Positions 1 through 9,413 of a stretch of 64,000 bases of DNA are shown one piece after another; position 1 is the first letter of the stretch; each line of letters begins with the position of its first letter. Both the position numbers and the translations under genes were made by a program. This DNA comes from Saprospiraceae bacterium (GTDB taxonomy: Bacteria > Bacteroidota > Bacteroidia > Chitinophagales > Saprospiraceae). The notes beneath the pieces are model-generated. The model was not told where the DNA came from. It saw only the letters and a list, made by a program, of their open reading frames with translations, and made no database searches. The stretch covers positions 248,001-312,000 of the forward strand of contig JADKBV010000011.1 of the NCBI GenBank assembly GCA_016714895.1. The letters are read 5' to 3'.

Positions 1-197
1 GCAGTAAAAGTTATGTTCAATATACAGGTCTTGCCTTTCAGTTGGCGGGTATATTGTTGATTTCCATATTTGCCGGCAAAAAACTGGATATTTATTTTGG
101 ATTTTCCAAACCCTATATTACAGCAATCTTGTCCATGGTGGCATTGGTTGGTTTTATGTATAAACTTTATCTTGACTTAATGAAACCATCAGAGTGA
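1..197 (+). CDS. AtpZ/AtpI-like membrane protein, 3' end (5' truncated)
   Basis: The reading frame is open from base 3 to a TGA at 195-197 and is cut by the window start, so only the last 64 residues are visible. They hold two hydrophobic segments joined by a short polar loop with a GKKLD motif, the pattern of the AtpZ/AtpI family of small proteins. Members of that family precede F-type ATP synthase operons and are thought to help with c-ring assembly or Mg2+ supply. The end overlaps the next gene by four bases (GTGA), which suggests translational coupling. The usual atpB-atpE genes do not follow. The family call rests on the segment pattern only; the N-terminus is missing. Confidence 0.6.
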   Translation, partial: SKSYVQYTGLAFQLAGILLISIFAGKKLDIYFGFSKPYITAILSMVALVGFMYKLYLDLMKPSE

Positions 198-580
198 ATC
201 ATTTTTCCTTTGTAAAACAACTTGTTATTGTGTCTTTGGGGTGTTTGCTGATTGCCTTTGTTTCAGGACAATTTGATGGAATGGGTCAACACCTTTTATT
301 TGGAATTACCACGACCCTGATATTTTTTGTTTTTTCCGTTATTGTATACGTTGCGGCAAATATATCTGTTGATAGTCCGAACAGAACCAGATTTATAGGG
401 TTGACCATATCAAATATGTTGGGAAAAATGTTGATTTCTATTGCTTTGGTTTTAATTTACCACAAGGTCAAAAGTCCGTCTAATACATTATTTATTGTTC
501 CTTTTCTTTTGATATATATTTTATTCACTATTTTTGAGACACATTTTTTAATTCAGATTGCCAATCACAAAAAAACCTGA
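194..580 (+). CDS. Small integral membrane protein, unknown function
   Basis: This 128-residue protein starts with GTG, overlapping the stop of the AtpZ-like gene. It is strongly hydrophobic with about four predicted membrane segments (around residues 10-27, 33-55, 68-88 and 98-118). No catalytic motif is visible. In many Bacteroidota a small membrane protein of this kind follows the AtpZ gene and precedes atpB; here it is followed by a biotin-carrier gene that starts inside its stop codon (TGATG). Tight overlaps on both sides support a real operon member. The function is unknown. Confidence 0.65.
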   Translation: MNHFSFVKQLVIVSLGCLLIAFVSGQFDGMGQHLLFGITTTLIFFVFSVIVYVAANISVDSPNRTRFIGLTISNMLGKMLISIALVLIYHKVKSPSNTLFIVPFLLIYILFTIFETHFLIQIANHKKT

Positions 581-1068
581 TGAGTAATACAAAACCACTT
601 GAAGTCGAGGTACAGCAGATCAAAAGTTTTTCTTTTGAAGAAGGTGTCAAAGATATGGTTATATTGGAAGAGAGGGGTAACTACCTGAAAATATTGTCCA
701 ACGAAAAAATATATAACGTTCTGGTTAAGTCTGTTGATGAAGACCACAAACAATCTGTTGTGAACGTCGACGGATATGATTTTTTTGTAAAAGTCAACGA
801 ACCATTGGACTTGTTGATTAAAAAAATGGGATTTCTCCGGCAAGCGGCACAAACCGTTAAAGAAGTCAAAGCACCGATGCCCGGCCTTGTATTGGATATT
901 TTGGTTAAGGTTGGTGATGAAGTGACTGAAAACCAGAATCTGCTCAGTCTTGAAGCCATGAAAATGGAAAATATCATCAAGTCTCAGGGAAAAGGAAAGG
1001 TCAAAGAAGTAAAAGTGACCAAAGGAGAAGCGGTCGACAAAAACCAGATTTTGTTGATATTTGAATAA
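580..1068 (+). CDS. Biotin/lipoyl-attachment carrier protein (BCCP-like)
   Basis: The last ~75 of 162 residues form a biotinyl/lipoyl domain: APMPG at the start, the attachment motif EAMKMEN (central Lys is the modified residue), and a closing KGEAVDKNQILLIFE. This matches the biotin-carrier domain of acyl-CoA carboxylases or decarboxylases (propionyl-CoA carboxylase alpha, oxaloacetate decarboxylase gamma), where carboxybiotin swings between two active sites. The first ~85 residues resemble the BT linker region found in acyl-CoA carboxylase alpha chains, so this may be a stand-alone carrier subunit. The carboxylase partner genes are not in the window. The start codon overlaps the upstream stop by one base. 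Confidence 0.85.
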   Translation: MSNTKPLEVEVQQIKSFSFEEGVKDMVILEERGNYLKILSNEKIYNVLVKSVDEDHKQSVVNVDGYDFFVKVNEPLDLLIKKMGFLRQAAQTVKEVKAPMPGLVLDILVKVGDEVTENQNLLSLEAMKMENIIKSQGKGKVKEVKVTKGEAVDKNQILLIFE

Positions 1069-1336
1069 AGCAGATATTTGGTGAAAGGAGCTAAGAAATA
1101 TTAGGTTTAATTTTTAGGTATTGGATTTTAGGTTCTGGGTTTCAAGTGGTGGGGCTTACACAACATCGAAGCCGCAACCCAAATAAGTATTCCGAAATCA
1201 ACATTCCTCTTCCTCTGCCTCAAGCCTTAAAAAAATCCAAAATTCAACAACATATCCAATACCTGTATCTACTCTACAGTCCATCTGAAGAATTGATACA
1301 GGTTTAGATATTTTATGTTCAGGGATTCTAAAAAAA

Positions 1337-1726
1337 CTACATAGCTTTTGTCAAAAAACTATAATATTTACCTTTTAGTTCGGCATAAATATTTCTTTGG
1401 GTATCCATCCTGTCTCTCAGTCCGGTGTGGTCTTCAAAATGGATGTGTTGTATGGCAACAGGGTGTTCCAAAGCATATTCAGCAATATGTTGTTCGTGTT
1501 TTTTGATATCTTTTTTCAAAACATCAATCACATCGTTGTGCAATATAAACTGATTTTGAAAATGTTCTACCTGCGCCCGGATTTCATTGTCGGTCCAGCG
1601 GGTCACCACTTCTTCCAGTCTTTTGATATAAGAGGCAATTTGTTCTTCCCAAAAGATTAATTCATTTCTCCATTGTACGTGCTCAAAATGTAAATCTGAA
1701 ATATACACGTGTGTTACTTTCGACAT
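1337..1726 (-). CDS. Conserved coiled-coil protein, unknown function
   Basis: This 129-residue soluble protein is rich in Glu, His, Lys and Gln, with long helical stretches likely to form coiled coils (around residues 18-85 and 105-125). It has no signal peptide and no membrane segment. It begins MSKVTHVYISDLHFEH, a short beta-like start before the helices. I do not recognise a named family. It lies alone on the minus strand between the convergent biotin-carrier gene and the transhydrogenase operon, 114 bp beyond the 3' end of pntB, and could be read through from that operon. The 268 bp between it and the biotin-carrier gene hold nothing I can identify. Confidence 0.6.
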   Translation of the reverse strand: MSKVTHVYISDLHFEHVQWRNELIFWEEQIASYIKRLEEVVTRWTDNEIRAQVEHFQNQFILHNDVIDVLKKDIKKHEQHIAEYALEHPVAIQHIHFEDHTGLRDRMDTQRNIYAELKGKYYSFLTKAM

Positions 1727-1840
1727 ATCTTCTAAATTTTATTATCAAAAGTACAACATCCCCTTACGGAAAATAATGAGGTAAATGAAGCTGTTATATG
1801 ACTTTTATCATCAAAATGACAAAATAAAAGTCTTATGGAA

Positions 1841-3256
1841 TTATGCCATATTTTTGATTTCGGCAACCAGTTTGGTGAGTGCATCTTTGGCATCTCCAAA
1901 CAACATAGATGTTTTGGGTCTGAAAAACAATTCGTTTTCGATACCGGCATATCCGGGTTTCATACTCCTTTTGTTGACGATGACATGGCTGGCATCTTCG
2001 ACATCCAGAATGGGCATACCATAAATCGGAGAATTGGGATCGGATTTGGCGGCAGGGTTGACCACATCGTTGGCACCCAAAACCAAAACCACATCAGTAT
2101 GGGCAAATTCAGGATTGATTTCTTCCATATCCATGAGTTTGTCATAAGAAACATCTGCTTCGGCCAATAATACATTCATGTGGCCGGGCATCCTGCCCGC
2201 TACAGGGTGGATCGCATATTTTACTTCCACTCCATTAGCATCAAGAACTTTTTCCAATTCATGGCATATATGTTGTGCCTGTGCCACCGCAAGACCGTAA
2301 CCCGGCACGATAATAACTTTTTTGGAATACAACATCAATACCGCAGCGTCCGTGAGCGAAACCTCTTTGTAGGTACCACCACTTGCCGAAGACGGCCCTC
2401 CGGTAGAACCGCCGCCAAAAGAACCGACGATTACATTGACCAAAGACCTGTTCATGGCATTACACATCAGCACTGTCAATACCGTACCTGCACTACCAAC
2501 CAGAATACCACCGGTGAGCATGACGGAATTGTCATACAAAAATCCACCAAAAGCGGCTGCAATTCCCGTAAAGGAGTTTAACAAAGAAATGACTACTGGC
2601 ATATCCGCACCACCGATCGGCATTACAAATAATACACCATACAGTACCGAAACGCCCAGAATACAATACATTAACAGGGTAGAGTCCATACTGCTGTATC
2701 CGCCGACCATTACGACAGCCAAAACCACAATCACCAGCATGAGACCGATATTGATAAATTGTTGACCGGGAAGGACTTTGTCATTGATGTTTCCGTTCAG
2801 TTTGCCAAAAGCGATCATACTACCGGTAAATGAAATGGTTCCGATGACGAGACCTGCCAGAATCACCAATGCCATCACCGGTTCGTCTGAAAAAGTTTTT
2901 CCCATGTGAATCAAATGGTTAAACTCCACGATGGAGATGAATGCAGCACAAGCACCACCCATACCGTTAAACAAACTGACCATCTGGGGCATGGCGGTCA
3001 TAGCTACTTTTTTGGCAGCATAATTTCCCAATACGGTACCAATAGCCAATCCGGTAAATATCCAGGCGTAATTGCCCAATGGATTACCGTCGCTGTCTTT
3101 GTACAGAAAGATGGTTGCCACGATAGCCAGGGTCATACCCATGGCCGCATACAGGTTGCCTTTTCGGGCGGTATCCGGATGAGACAACATTTTTAATCCC
3201 ATGATAAATGAAATGCTTCCCAGCAAGTAACTCAATGCCAAAATTCCACTCGACAT
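1841..3256 (-). CDS. pntB: NAD(P) transhydrogenase subunit beta
   Basis: The 471-residue length is typical of PntB. The N-terminal two thirds is a run of membrane helices forming the proton channel (domain II). The C-terminal ~180 residues are the NADP(H)-binding domain III, with the glycine-rich PGYGLAVAQAQ and the LGANDVVNPAA and GMPILDVEDA motifs that hold NADP. The enzyme couples proton flow across the inner membrane to hydride transfer from NADH to NADP+, supplying NADPH. It is the last gene of a three-gene operon (pntAA, pntAB, pntB, all on the minus strand), 40 bp after pntAB. Confidence 0.95.
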   Translation of the reverse strand: MSSGILALSYLLGSISFIMGLKMLSHPDTARKGNLYAAMGMTLAIVATIFLYKDSDGNPLGNYAWIFTGLAIGTVLGNYAAKKVAMTAMPQMVSLFNGMGGACAAFISIVEFNHLIHMGKTFSDEPVMALVILAGLVIGTISFTGSMIAFGKLNGNINDKVLPGQQFINIGLMLVIVVLAVVMVGGYSSMDSTLLMYCILGVSVLYGVLFVMPIGGADMPVVISLLNSFTGIAAAFGGFLYDNSVMLTGGILVGSAGTVLTVLMCNAMNRSLVNVIVGSFGGGSTGGPSSASGGTYKEVSLTDAAVLMLYSKKVIIVPGYGLAVAQAQHICHELEKVLDANGVEVKYAIHPVAGRMPGHMNVLLAEADVSYDKLMDMEEINPEFAHTDVVLVLGANDVVNPAAKSDPNSPIYGMPILDVEDASHVIVNKRSMKPGYAGIENELFFRPKTSMLFGDAKDALTKLVAEIKNMA

Positions 3257-3296
3257 ATATTTTTGATTTCGTGTTTGTTAAATAATAATGCTGTAA

Positions 3297-3611
3297 TTAA
3301 TTTTTCTTTTTACGCTTGAACATTTCAAGCATTCTGTCGGTCACTACAAATCCGCCGACAACATTCAGGGTGCCCAGAATTACAGCAAGAAAACCCAGTG
3401 TCAGGGCAAGATAGTCATCGCTTTCAGCCTGACCCATCACAATAATAGCACCGACTATGACCACACCGTGGATGGCATTGGCGCCGCTCATCAGCGGTGT
3501 GTGTAATACCGCAGGTACATTTGAAATGACTTCAAAACCAACGATGATCATCAGGGTCAGGAGAAATATAAATTCTATATTTTCTGATATGATTGAAAAT
3601 ATGTTTTCCAT
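3297..3611 (-). CDS. pntAB: NAD(P) transhydrogenase alpha subunit, membrane part (PntAB)
   Basis: A 104-residue protein with three hydrophobic segments, corresponding to the C-terminal membrane part of a full-length PntA. It contains the characteristic stretch around VLHTPLMSGANAIHGVVIVGA. Splitting PntA into soluble (PntAA) and membrane (PntAB) chains is the known three-subunit arrangement, as in Rhodospirillum. Only three bases separate it from the pntAA stop, so the two are surely co-transcribed and probably translationally coupled. A basic KRKKKN tail ends the protein. Confidence 0.92.
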   Translation of the reverse strand: MENIFSIISENIEFIFLLTLMIIVGFEVISNVPAVLHTPLMSGANAIHGVVIVGAIIVMGQAESDDYLALTLGFLAVILGTLNVVGGFVVTDRMLEMFKRKKKN

Positions 3612-3614
3612 GTC

Positions 3615-4694
3615 TTAAAATTTTGAGATTAAAGCGGAAGAAATGATTTCATTTTGTTCGTTGAGATTCAAAACACCGTCTTTGATACAAATCTGCAAAA
3701 AATTGAGAATGTTATTGGCAAAAAGGGTACTTGCCACGTTGCTCAGTTCGTCTGCCAGATCAGAATCGCCGACAATGGTGATTCCATGTGTTTTGATGAT
3801 TTTTTTATTTTCTGTAAAAGCACAGTTTCCACCGGTAGATGCTGCCAGGTCAACGATCACGGATCCGGGTTTCATAGACCGGATGGTTTCTTCTGTGATC
3901 AGCAAAGGTGCTTTTCTGCCTCTAACCTGAGCGGTGGCAATGATGATATTGGACTTCAGTGCTTTTTCCTGAACCAATGCTCTTTGTTTCTGAAGGTATT
4001 CTTCTGATTGCTGCACGGCATATCCACCTGCGCCCCGGTCATCTTGTGCTCCTTCGACCTCTACAAAAGAAGCTCCGAGACTTTTGACCTCTTCTTTGGC
4101 GGCTGCCCGGGTATCAAATGCTTCGACGACGGCTCCAAGTCTTTTGGCGGTGGCGATGGCCTGCAATCCGGCAACGCCCGCCCCGAGGATCATCACTTTG
4201 GTGGGAGGAATGGTGCCTGCAGCTGTGGTCATCATGGGAAACATGCTTCCATAATGTTCCGCAGCTTTAATAACACCTTTATAACCAGCCAATGAAGCCA
4301 TAGATGACAAAACATCCATTGATTGTGCAAGAGTAGTCCTCGGGATCATGTCCATACTCACAAAAGCCTGGGGATGTTTGTTCAAAGCAGGAACGACGGT
4401 TTCATCCTGGTATGGAGCGTACATGGATATAATCAGACAGGATTTTTTGGTCAGAGATATTTCATCATCCGTGATGGGAGCGATCGTCACCAATACATCT
4501 GATTCCTGTAATATTTTGGTCCTGTCCTTTACGACATATCCTGAAGCTTCGTATTCCTTATCCAAAAAACCGGCATTTTCGCCGGCTCCGGATTCTACCG
4601 CAGCGCCGCATCCAAGTTTTTCAATTTTTTTGAAAGTTGCCGGAACCAAAGCAACTCTGTTGTAATTTTTTTCCTTCAAAACGCCGATTACCAT
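3615..4694 (-). CDS. pntAA: NAD(P) transhydrogenase alpha subunit, soluble part (PntAA)
   Basis: This 359-residue protein belongs to the alanine dehydrogenase/PNT family and forms the NAD(H)-binding domain I of the transhydrogenase. The Rossmann motif GAGVAGLQAIATAKRLGA lies near residue 170, followed by an acidic AFDTRAA strand end that fixes NAD over NADP. A mobile-loop-like insert (EGAQDDRGAGGYA) precedes the RALVQEKA helix, as in bacterial PntA. It is the first gene of the pntAA-pntAB-pntB operon. The full membrane region of fused PntA proteins is absent, which is explained by the separate pntAB gene. About 200 bp of upstream sequence (4695-4900) carries a weak TACATTAG box on the minus strand but no clear promoter. 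Confidence 0.95.
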   Translation of the reverse strand: MVIGVLKEKNYNRVALVPATFKKIEKLGCGAAVESGAGENAGFLDKEYEASGYVVKDRTKILQESDVLVTIAPITDDEISLTKKSCLIISMYAPYQDETVVPALNKHPQAFVSMDMIPRTTLAQSMDVLSSMASLAGYKGVIKAAEHYGSMFPMMTTAAGTIPPTKVMILGAGVAGLQAIATAKRLGAVVEAFDTRAAAKEEVKSLGASFVEVEGAQDDRGAGGYAVQQSEEYLQKQRALVQEKALKSNIIIATAQVRGRKAPLLITEETIRSMKPGSVIVDLAASTGGNCAFTENKKIIKTHGITIVGDSDLADELSNVASTLFANNILNFLQICIKDGVLNLNEQNEIISSALISKF

Positions 4695-4900
4695 ATAAGA
4701 TTCATTTGTAGGGCTAATGTAGGAATATTGTATCGATTCAAAAAATTTAACCCAAAATTTTTGTGCTTTCCTTATTTATTTATAAAAATTCTAATGTGTG
4801 GTTTTCCTTCATATGCAGGGTCAGTCAGGAAGTTTTTCGTTAAATTGAAAGGTGCAACCTGTATTATGTCCCTACTATTTCTACATGAGCAAAAAAAAAA

Positions 4901-5602
4901 TCAGCTGTACCTTGAAAATGTTTCTAGGTATTGATCAATGTATTGATCCTTCGTTTTTAACTTGTATTGCATAATAAATCTGGGATGTTCCAATGGGACG
5001 ATTTGATTGACAAAACCATGGATTTTATTGAGTTGATTCAAAAAAGCAAAATTTTTTCCTCTGCCCAGGCAAAATATTACGTCGGTTTTTTTGACGAAAG
5101 ATTGTTGTTTTCTGATATGTTGGATGATAAAAGGTGTCAATGATTTTTGCAGGTTTACATCGTCGTAATAATTGTAGTTGACGAATTTGCCATTGTTTTT
5201 TTCTAATACCAAAGCCAAAGGAAATACAGAATTGATGTAAAACCTCTGATAAAAAGAAGATGCGCCACCAAAAGCTTTTATCATATCATAGATAAAAACG
5301 GATGAGGGTTCGTAAGTCGTAAATCCCGGATCCGGCAATCCGCAGTTTTCAATCAATCGTTTACTGTCAGTAAAAGGGATTCCGGTAGCACCGGCGCCCA
5401 ATCGTCCCGGATTAATGCCAAGAATCAACTGCCGGGGATGGTCATCGTTATAAAACCTGTGATAAAACGACTCCGCGATGTCTCTTACCGTTTCACTTTC
5501 CCGATAAGGGTTTAATAATTTTATCCCTTCCGGCAGCGGTTTGTCGTAGGTAAGTTGTTGGTGGTACAACAGGATGTTACGTGCCGCCGATTGTTCTACC
5601 AT
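4901..5602 (-). CDS. SMUG2-type uracil-DNA glycosylase (DUF4918 family)
   Basis: 233 residues. The water-activating loop LGINPGRLGAGATGIPF lies at residues 61-77 and the C-terminal DNA-intercalation motif HPRFIMQY at 206-213. These are the two motifs of the uracil-DNA glycosylase superfamily in the form typical of the Bacteroidota SMUG2/DUF4918 group, which removes uracil (and oxidised pyrimidines) from DNA to start base-excision repair. The start lies 7 bp inside the 3' end of the secreted PKD protein gene upstream, so its translation is probably coupled to that unrelated gene. It has no signal peptide and should be cytoplasmic. Confidence 0.85.
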   Translation of the reverse strand: MVEQSAARNILLYHQQLTYDKPLPEGIKLLNPYRESETVRDIAESFYHRFYNDDHPRQLILGINPGRLGAGATGIPFTDSKRLIENCGLPDPGFTTYEPSSVFIYDMIKAFGGASSFYQRFYINSVFPLALVLEKNNGKFVNYNYYDDVNLQKSLTPFIIQHIRKQQSFVKKTDVIFCLGRGKNFAFLNQLNKIHGFVNQIVPLEHPRFIMQYKLKTKDQYIDQYLETFSRYS

Positions 5603-8259
5603 ACCACAAAAGGCAAGGTCAGATGGGTACCGTTGGCACTACGAATATGGAAGTAATACGTTCCTGAAGTCAGATGTGAGGTGTTAAATTCCAGAATATT
5701 TTCACCTGCTTTGATTTTGTCTTTCCAGATTGATTTTACGACTCTTCCGTTGTTGTCCAGGATGTCACAGAAATATATTCCTGCTTTTTTGACGGTAAAA
5801 TGGATATTCACTCTTTCATCAACGGCGACCGGATTGGGGTACAACTTTGACAGAATAATATCCTGTTCGTTTTGTACAGATGACTGACCGACCGTGATGT
5901 ATTGGGTTTTGGTCACTTCATTTTCACCGGCGTTGTTTTTAACTTTCAGAGAAACCGAAAAAACACCTTCGGTAGGGTAGCTGATTGTTGGATTTTTGAC
6001 TGTGGATGTAGCGGGACTTCCGCCTTCAAAAGTCCATTCCCAGGAAGTTGGTCCTCCTGTTGAAAGATCTGAAAACACCACGTTTTCGCCGGGCATGATG
6101 TTCGTGGTACTGGATGAAAAAATGGCTGTCGGAGCAAAACGATCGATCACCGTGATGGCTTTAGAAACGGTTTTAATGTCTTGACCTGCAATATTTAGTG
6201 CTGACAAGGTGACTGCAAACTGACCTCTGGTATTGTATCTGACTTTAGGGTTTTGGTCGCTGCTGGCGCCTGGTGATCCCAAAACAAAATTCCATTTCAG
6301 CAAGGTCGTATTCGGAGAACTCAGATTGTAAAACTGTACGGAATCCTGACGGAATACGGTATCTCTGTCAAATGAAAAATTGGCTACGGGCAGGGTTTCA
6401 GGTTCTGAGATATGAATATAAGCTGTTTTGGTGACAGAATCTATTTGAATACCTTTTTTTATGACCAGTTTGACAGTATAAGCTCCGTTTTCATTCCAGG
6501 TTACTACAGGTGCTGAAGCTGTAGATGTTGCAGGCGTTCCGTTTTCAAAATACCAGGTTTTTTCGTCTGCTTCACCATCGGAAATATCGGTAAAAGTAAT
6601 GTTGGTATTTTTGGTGGTTGTGGTTTTGTCGGCTACAAATTCTGCTATAAGACTGCCGTTTGATTCTTTGGCAGAAATATATTGTCCGAGCCAGGTACTG
6701 TAACTGCCTCCCTCTCCGAAACAACCGGTGACCCATGTTTCAATGCGGTTTCCTGTATAACGGCGGACTGCGGTGGTATAATCGCCCCATCTTTCTCTGT
6801 TTTCCTGCAGTACATTAATGGATGTGATACCTGTTTTTAAGGTAGAAGGAAGGCTCCATTCAAGACTGCCGCGACCGGTACAAATCCTTTGCTGCTGCCC
6901 GGGAAATTCATTAGGGCCGGTGTAAATATAATTTACCAAAACCGTATCACTTTCCGGATTTTGACCAAAAGAGGCGAAAGACGGGAATCCGTAGTCAATC
7001 CCCGGTGTATGAAGGACCTCCGCATCGACATTCAGGGAATTGATGTCCATTCTTCCGTAAAAGAGACCTACATCTCCGTTTTCAGTATTGACATGGCTAC
7101 CCATGTGAACAACACCGTTAAGGTACATGGCGGACCAGATCCGGCTGTCAAAAGTATTCAGACGGTCGTTTATGCCTTTTTGCCTGCCGTCCGGTGCCAG
7201 AGAGGTTGGTAAACCTTCGCTTTGCAAAGAAAATAAAACCGGATCATTGTGCAGGCTTTCGTCGGTATAATAGAAGTTGTAAGTATTTCCTCCCAGGGGC
7301 TCGTTGCTGACAAAGTACATACCTGGTCCAATGAGGTCCGAAGAACCCGAAGGGGTCGGTACGAGGTTAAAAGAGGGTTGTTCGTCCGCGTCAAACAATT
7401 GGTTATAATGTTTCCATCTGAGTGGTTTTCCTTCAAAACCATCTTTTTTATCCATTTGGTACAAAACCGAATATTGCCAATCCCCGGCAGTATTTCTCAT
7501 CAGGCCGGCGACATAGTAGTCGTGTGTTGAAACGGAGACATTCGGGTAATCAAACCAATTATTGTTGTCCCCCGGATTTCCGTCGACTTTATAAAAATTC
7601 CAGTTGCCGTTAGGGTCTTCCGTTTCTGAAAAAGCGATACAAAGTTGGGTGGAAGCCGGATCAGAACCATGAAGGCACATAAAAATAAACTTATTTTCTT
7701 CGGTGTCATAAATGGCTCTCGGGTCATACATTCTGGTGCCGAGATTCAGCAGGAAAAAGAAGTCGGACAGGGTTTTGGTAAAGGTTATTTTACCGTCGGG
7801 TTGCGTAAAGATCACGTTGGTATTGATACCGGAAACGATAAATCCATTTCGGGAAACAGCCACGGTATTGTCCATGGGCACACTCGTTTCTCTTTGGTTT
7901 CCCCTGAAATTTTTATTGAGAAAAGGCAGCAGGCTATCCTGTCTGAGGTTGTTGTCCGGAGATGGTTTAAACTCCTGGTTTTGCCTTTCGTTGGCTTTGT
8001 TTTTTAGAAGTTCAAAACTTTTTGTATCCACTTTGCTGGTATGGTGGAAAGCACCGTAATTGGTCAGTTCGACACCCCAGTTTTCCGTGATGGCTGATGG
8101 GGTGATTTTTCCGGAGCAAGGTGTTGATGATATAACTGAGCCGACATTTTTCTGAACTGTTTTGCCCTGAGTATCCGGAAGAATCATCTTTTTTGATTGG
8201 GTAAAACCCCACTGCACAAAAAACAAAGTCAGAACAACGATTAAAATCCTTTGAGTCAT
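5596..8259 (-). CDS. Secreted PKD-domain protein with T9SS sorting domain
   Basis: 887 residues with an N-terminal signal peptide (about residues 1-20, ending GFTQ). The middle region (roughly 100-520) reads like a sugar-binding or propeller-like extracellular domain, with repeated references to Asn/Tyr/Trp-rich strands and no catalytic motif I can name. Three PKD domains follow (about 540-790), each with the TWYFENG, LKWNFVLG or WEWTFEGG core. The last ~80 residues (from LSKLYPNPVAVDE, ending THLTLPFVVW) are a type A T9SS C-terminal sorting domain. The protein should cross the inner membrane by Sec and the outer membrane by T9SS. The substrate is unknown. Confidence 0.85.
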   Translation of the reverse strand: MTQRILIVVLTLFFVQWGFTQSKKMILPDTQGKTVQKNVGSVISSTPCSGKITPSAITENWGVELTNYGAFHHTSKVDTKSFELLKNKANERQNQEFKPSPDNNLRQDSLLPFLNKNFRGNQRETSVPMDNTVAVSRNGFIVSGINTNVIFTQPDGKITFTKTLSDFFFLLNLGTRMYDPRAIYDTEENKFIFMCLHGSDPASTQLCIAFSETEDPNGNWNFYKVDGNPGDNNNWFDYPNVSVSTHDYYVAGLMRNTAGDWQYSVLYQMDKKDGFEGKPLRWKHYNQLFDADEQPSFNLVPTPSGSSDLIGPGMYFVSNEPLGGNTYNFYYTDESLHNDPVLFSLQSEGLPTSLAPDGRQKGINDRLNTFDSRIWSAMYLNGVVHMGSHVNTENGDVGLFYGRMDINSLNVDAEVLHTPGIDYGFPSFASFGQNPESDTVLVNYIYTGPNEFPGQQQRICTGRGSLEWSLPSTLKTGITSINVLQENRERWGDYTTAVRRYTGNRIETWVTGCFGEGGSYSTWLGQYISAKESNGSLIAEFVADKTTTTKNTNITFTDISDGEADEKTWYFENGTPATSTASAPVVTWNENGAYTVKLVIKKGIQIDSVTKTAYIHISEPETLPVANFSFDRDTVFRQDSVQFYNLSSPNTTLLKWNFVLGSPGASSDQNPKVRYNTRGQFAVTLSALNIAGQDIKTVSKAITVIDRFAPTAIFSSSTTNIMPGENVVFSDLSTGGPTSWEWTFEGGSPATSTVKNPTISYPTEGVFSVSLKVKNNAGENEVTKTQYITVGQSSVQNEQDIILSKLYPNPVAVDERVNIHFTVKKAGIYFCDILDNNGRVVKSIWKDKIKAGENILEFNTSHLTSGTYYFHIRSANGTHLTLPFVVW

Positions 8260-8276
8260 CTGGATAAAATTTATGG

Positions 8277-9173
8277 TTATAAATAAGCAGCACCAAATAC
8301 GCCGGCACTGTCTCCTAATTTTGGTTTGTAAAAAGGTGTTTCCAAAGAATGATTAAACACATGCGGAACTGCTTTGGATACTCCCAGGGTGTATACTTCA
8401 TCGACATTGCCGACACCGCCGCCGATCACAATCGCATCGGGATCGAGAATATTGATGACATAAGCTATGGCTTTACCGAAAAAATCAAAAAACCTGTCCA
8501 TGGTTTCTACGGCTGCGGCATCATGCTGGTGATACAACGACATGATATCTTTGACAATGAGATCCTGGTTGCTGATTTTTTTAAAATATTTTTGAATAGC
8601 GGGACCTGACAAAATCGTTTCCACACAACCTGTTCTGCCGCAGTAACAAGGACCTCCGGAATCGTGCAGGTGATTATGGCCCCATTCGCCGCCGATGCCA
8701 TGTCTGCCGTTGATGACTTTGCCGTTGACTACAATACCGCCTCCGACACCAGTGCCCAGGATGATTCCAAAAACAACTTCAGCGTCGGGACATTTATCCG
8801 GAATGATACCCATTTTGGTTTCGGCAAGGGCAAAACAATTGGCGTCATTGCTGGTGACAAAAGATTTTTGAAGGAGATCTTCGAGATCTTTTTTGAGATT
8901 TTTTCCGTTGAGGGAAGTCGAATTACAATTTTTCATGACCTGTAAAACGGGATCCATGGTGCCCGGGGTACAAATACCGATTTTGAATGTTTTAGTACCG
9001 GAATCTTTTTCCAACATAGAAATGAGCAACCGGATTTGATTCAGTACGTGTTCATAACCAAGGTTTCCTTCTGTAGGTACCCTGGTTCGTGAAAGGACAG
9101 CTCCTGTATTTTTATCCAGAACGATTCCTTCTATTTTTGTTCCGCCCAAATCAATTCCCCAAAGCGTGCTCAT
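8277..9173 (-). CDS. ROK-family sugar kinase (glucokinase-like)
   Basis: 298 residues. The phosphate-binding motif DLGGTK is at residues 8-13; GTGVGGGIVVNGK forms the adenosine/phosphate loop; GEWGH followed by CYCGRTGCVET is the ROK zinc site (His plus three Cys). ROK kinases phosphorylate glucose, N-acetylglucosamine, N-acetylmannosamine or fructose in the cytoplasm; the exact sugar cannot be read from sequence. The length is normal. It ends 17 bp before the secreted PKD protein start on the same strand, so it probably opens an operon of kinase, secreted protein and glycosylase. It diverges from rimP. Confidence 0.88.
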   Translation of the reverse strand: MSTLWGIDLGGTKIEGIVLDKNTGAVLSRTRVPTEGNLGYEHVLNQIRLLISMLEKDSGTKTFKIGICTPGTMDPVLQVMKNCNSTSLNGKNLKKDLEDLLQKSFVTSNDANCFALAETKMGIIPDKCPDAEVVFGIILGTGVGGGIVVNGKVINGRHGIGGEWGHNHLHDSGGPCYCGRTGCVETILSGPAIQKYFKKISNQDLIVKDIMSLYHQHDAAAVETMDRFFDFFGKAIAYVINILDPDAIVIGGGVGNVDEVYTLGVSKAVPHVFNHSLETPFYKPKLGDSAGVFGAAYL

Positions 9174-9382
9174 GAAATAAATGAATGATAAAAAGTGATA
9201 AAATGATGTTTGTAAACAAAAGGATTGAACAAGAAGACCGTAAAAACCGGAATGATGTCAAAACCACAAGGCAAATGTATCAAATTTGAAATTTTCAAAT
9301 AAATAAAGTATCAAAATAATCCGGAAAAGGTGAAAAATAAACAAAACTTATTCATTATTAATCAAATAATTAAAAAATTAGC

Positions 9383-9390
9383 TATATTTG
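9383..9390 (+). promoter_or_regulatory. Promoter -7 box of the rimP-nusA-infB operon
   Basis: TATATTTG matches the Bacteroidota -7 consensus TAnnTTTG. It sits in a very AT-rich stretch 24 bp before the leader hairpin and 64 bp before the rimP start. A TTTG -33 element is not clear at the expected distance. Confidence 0.6.
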
Positions 9391-9413
9391 CGCCACGAAA
9401 CGAAAGATGTCGA

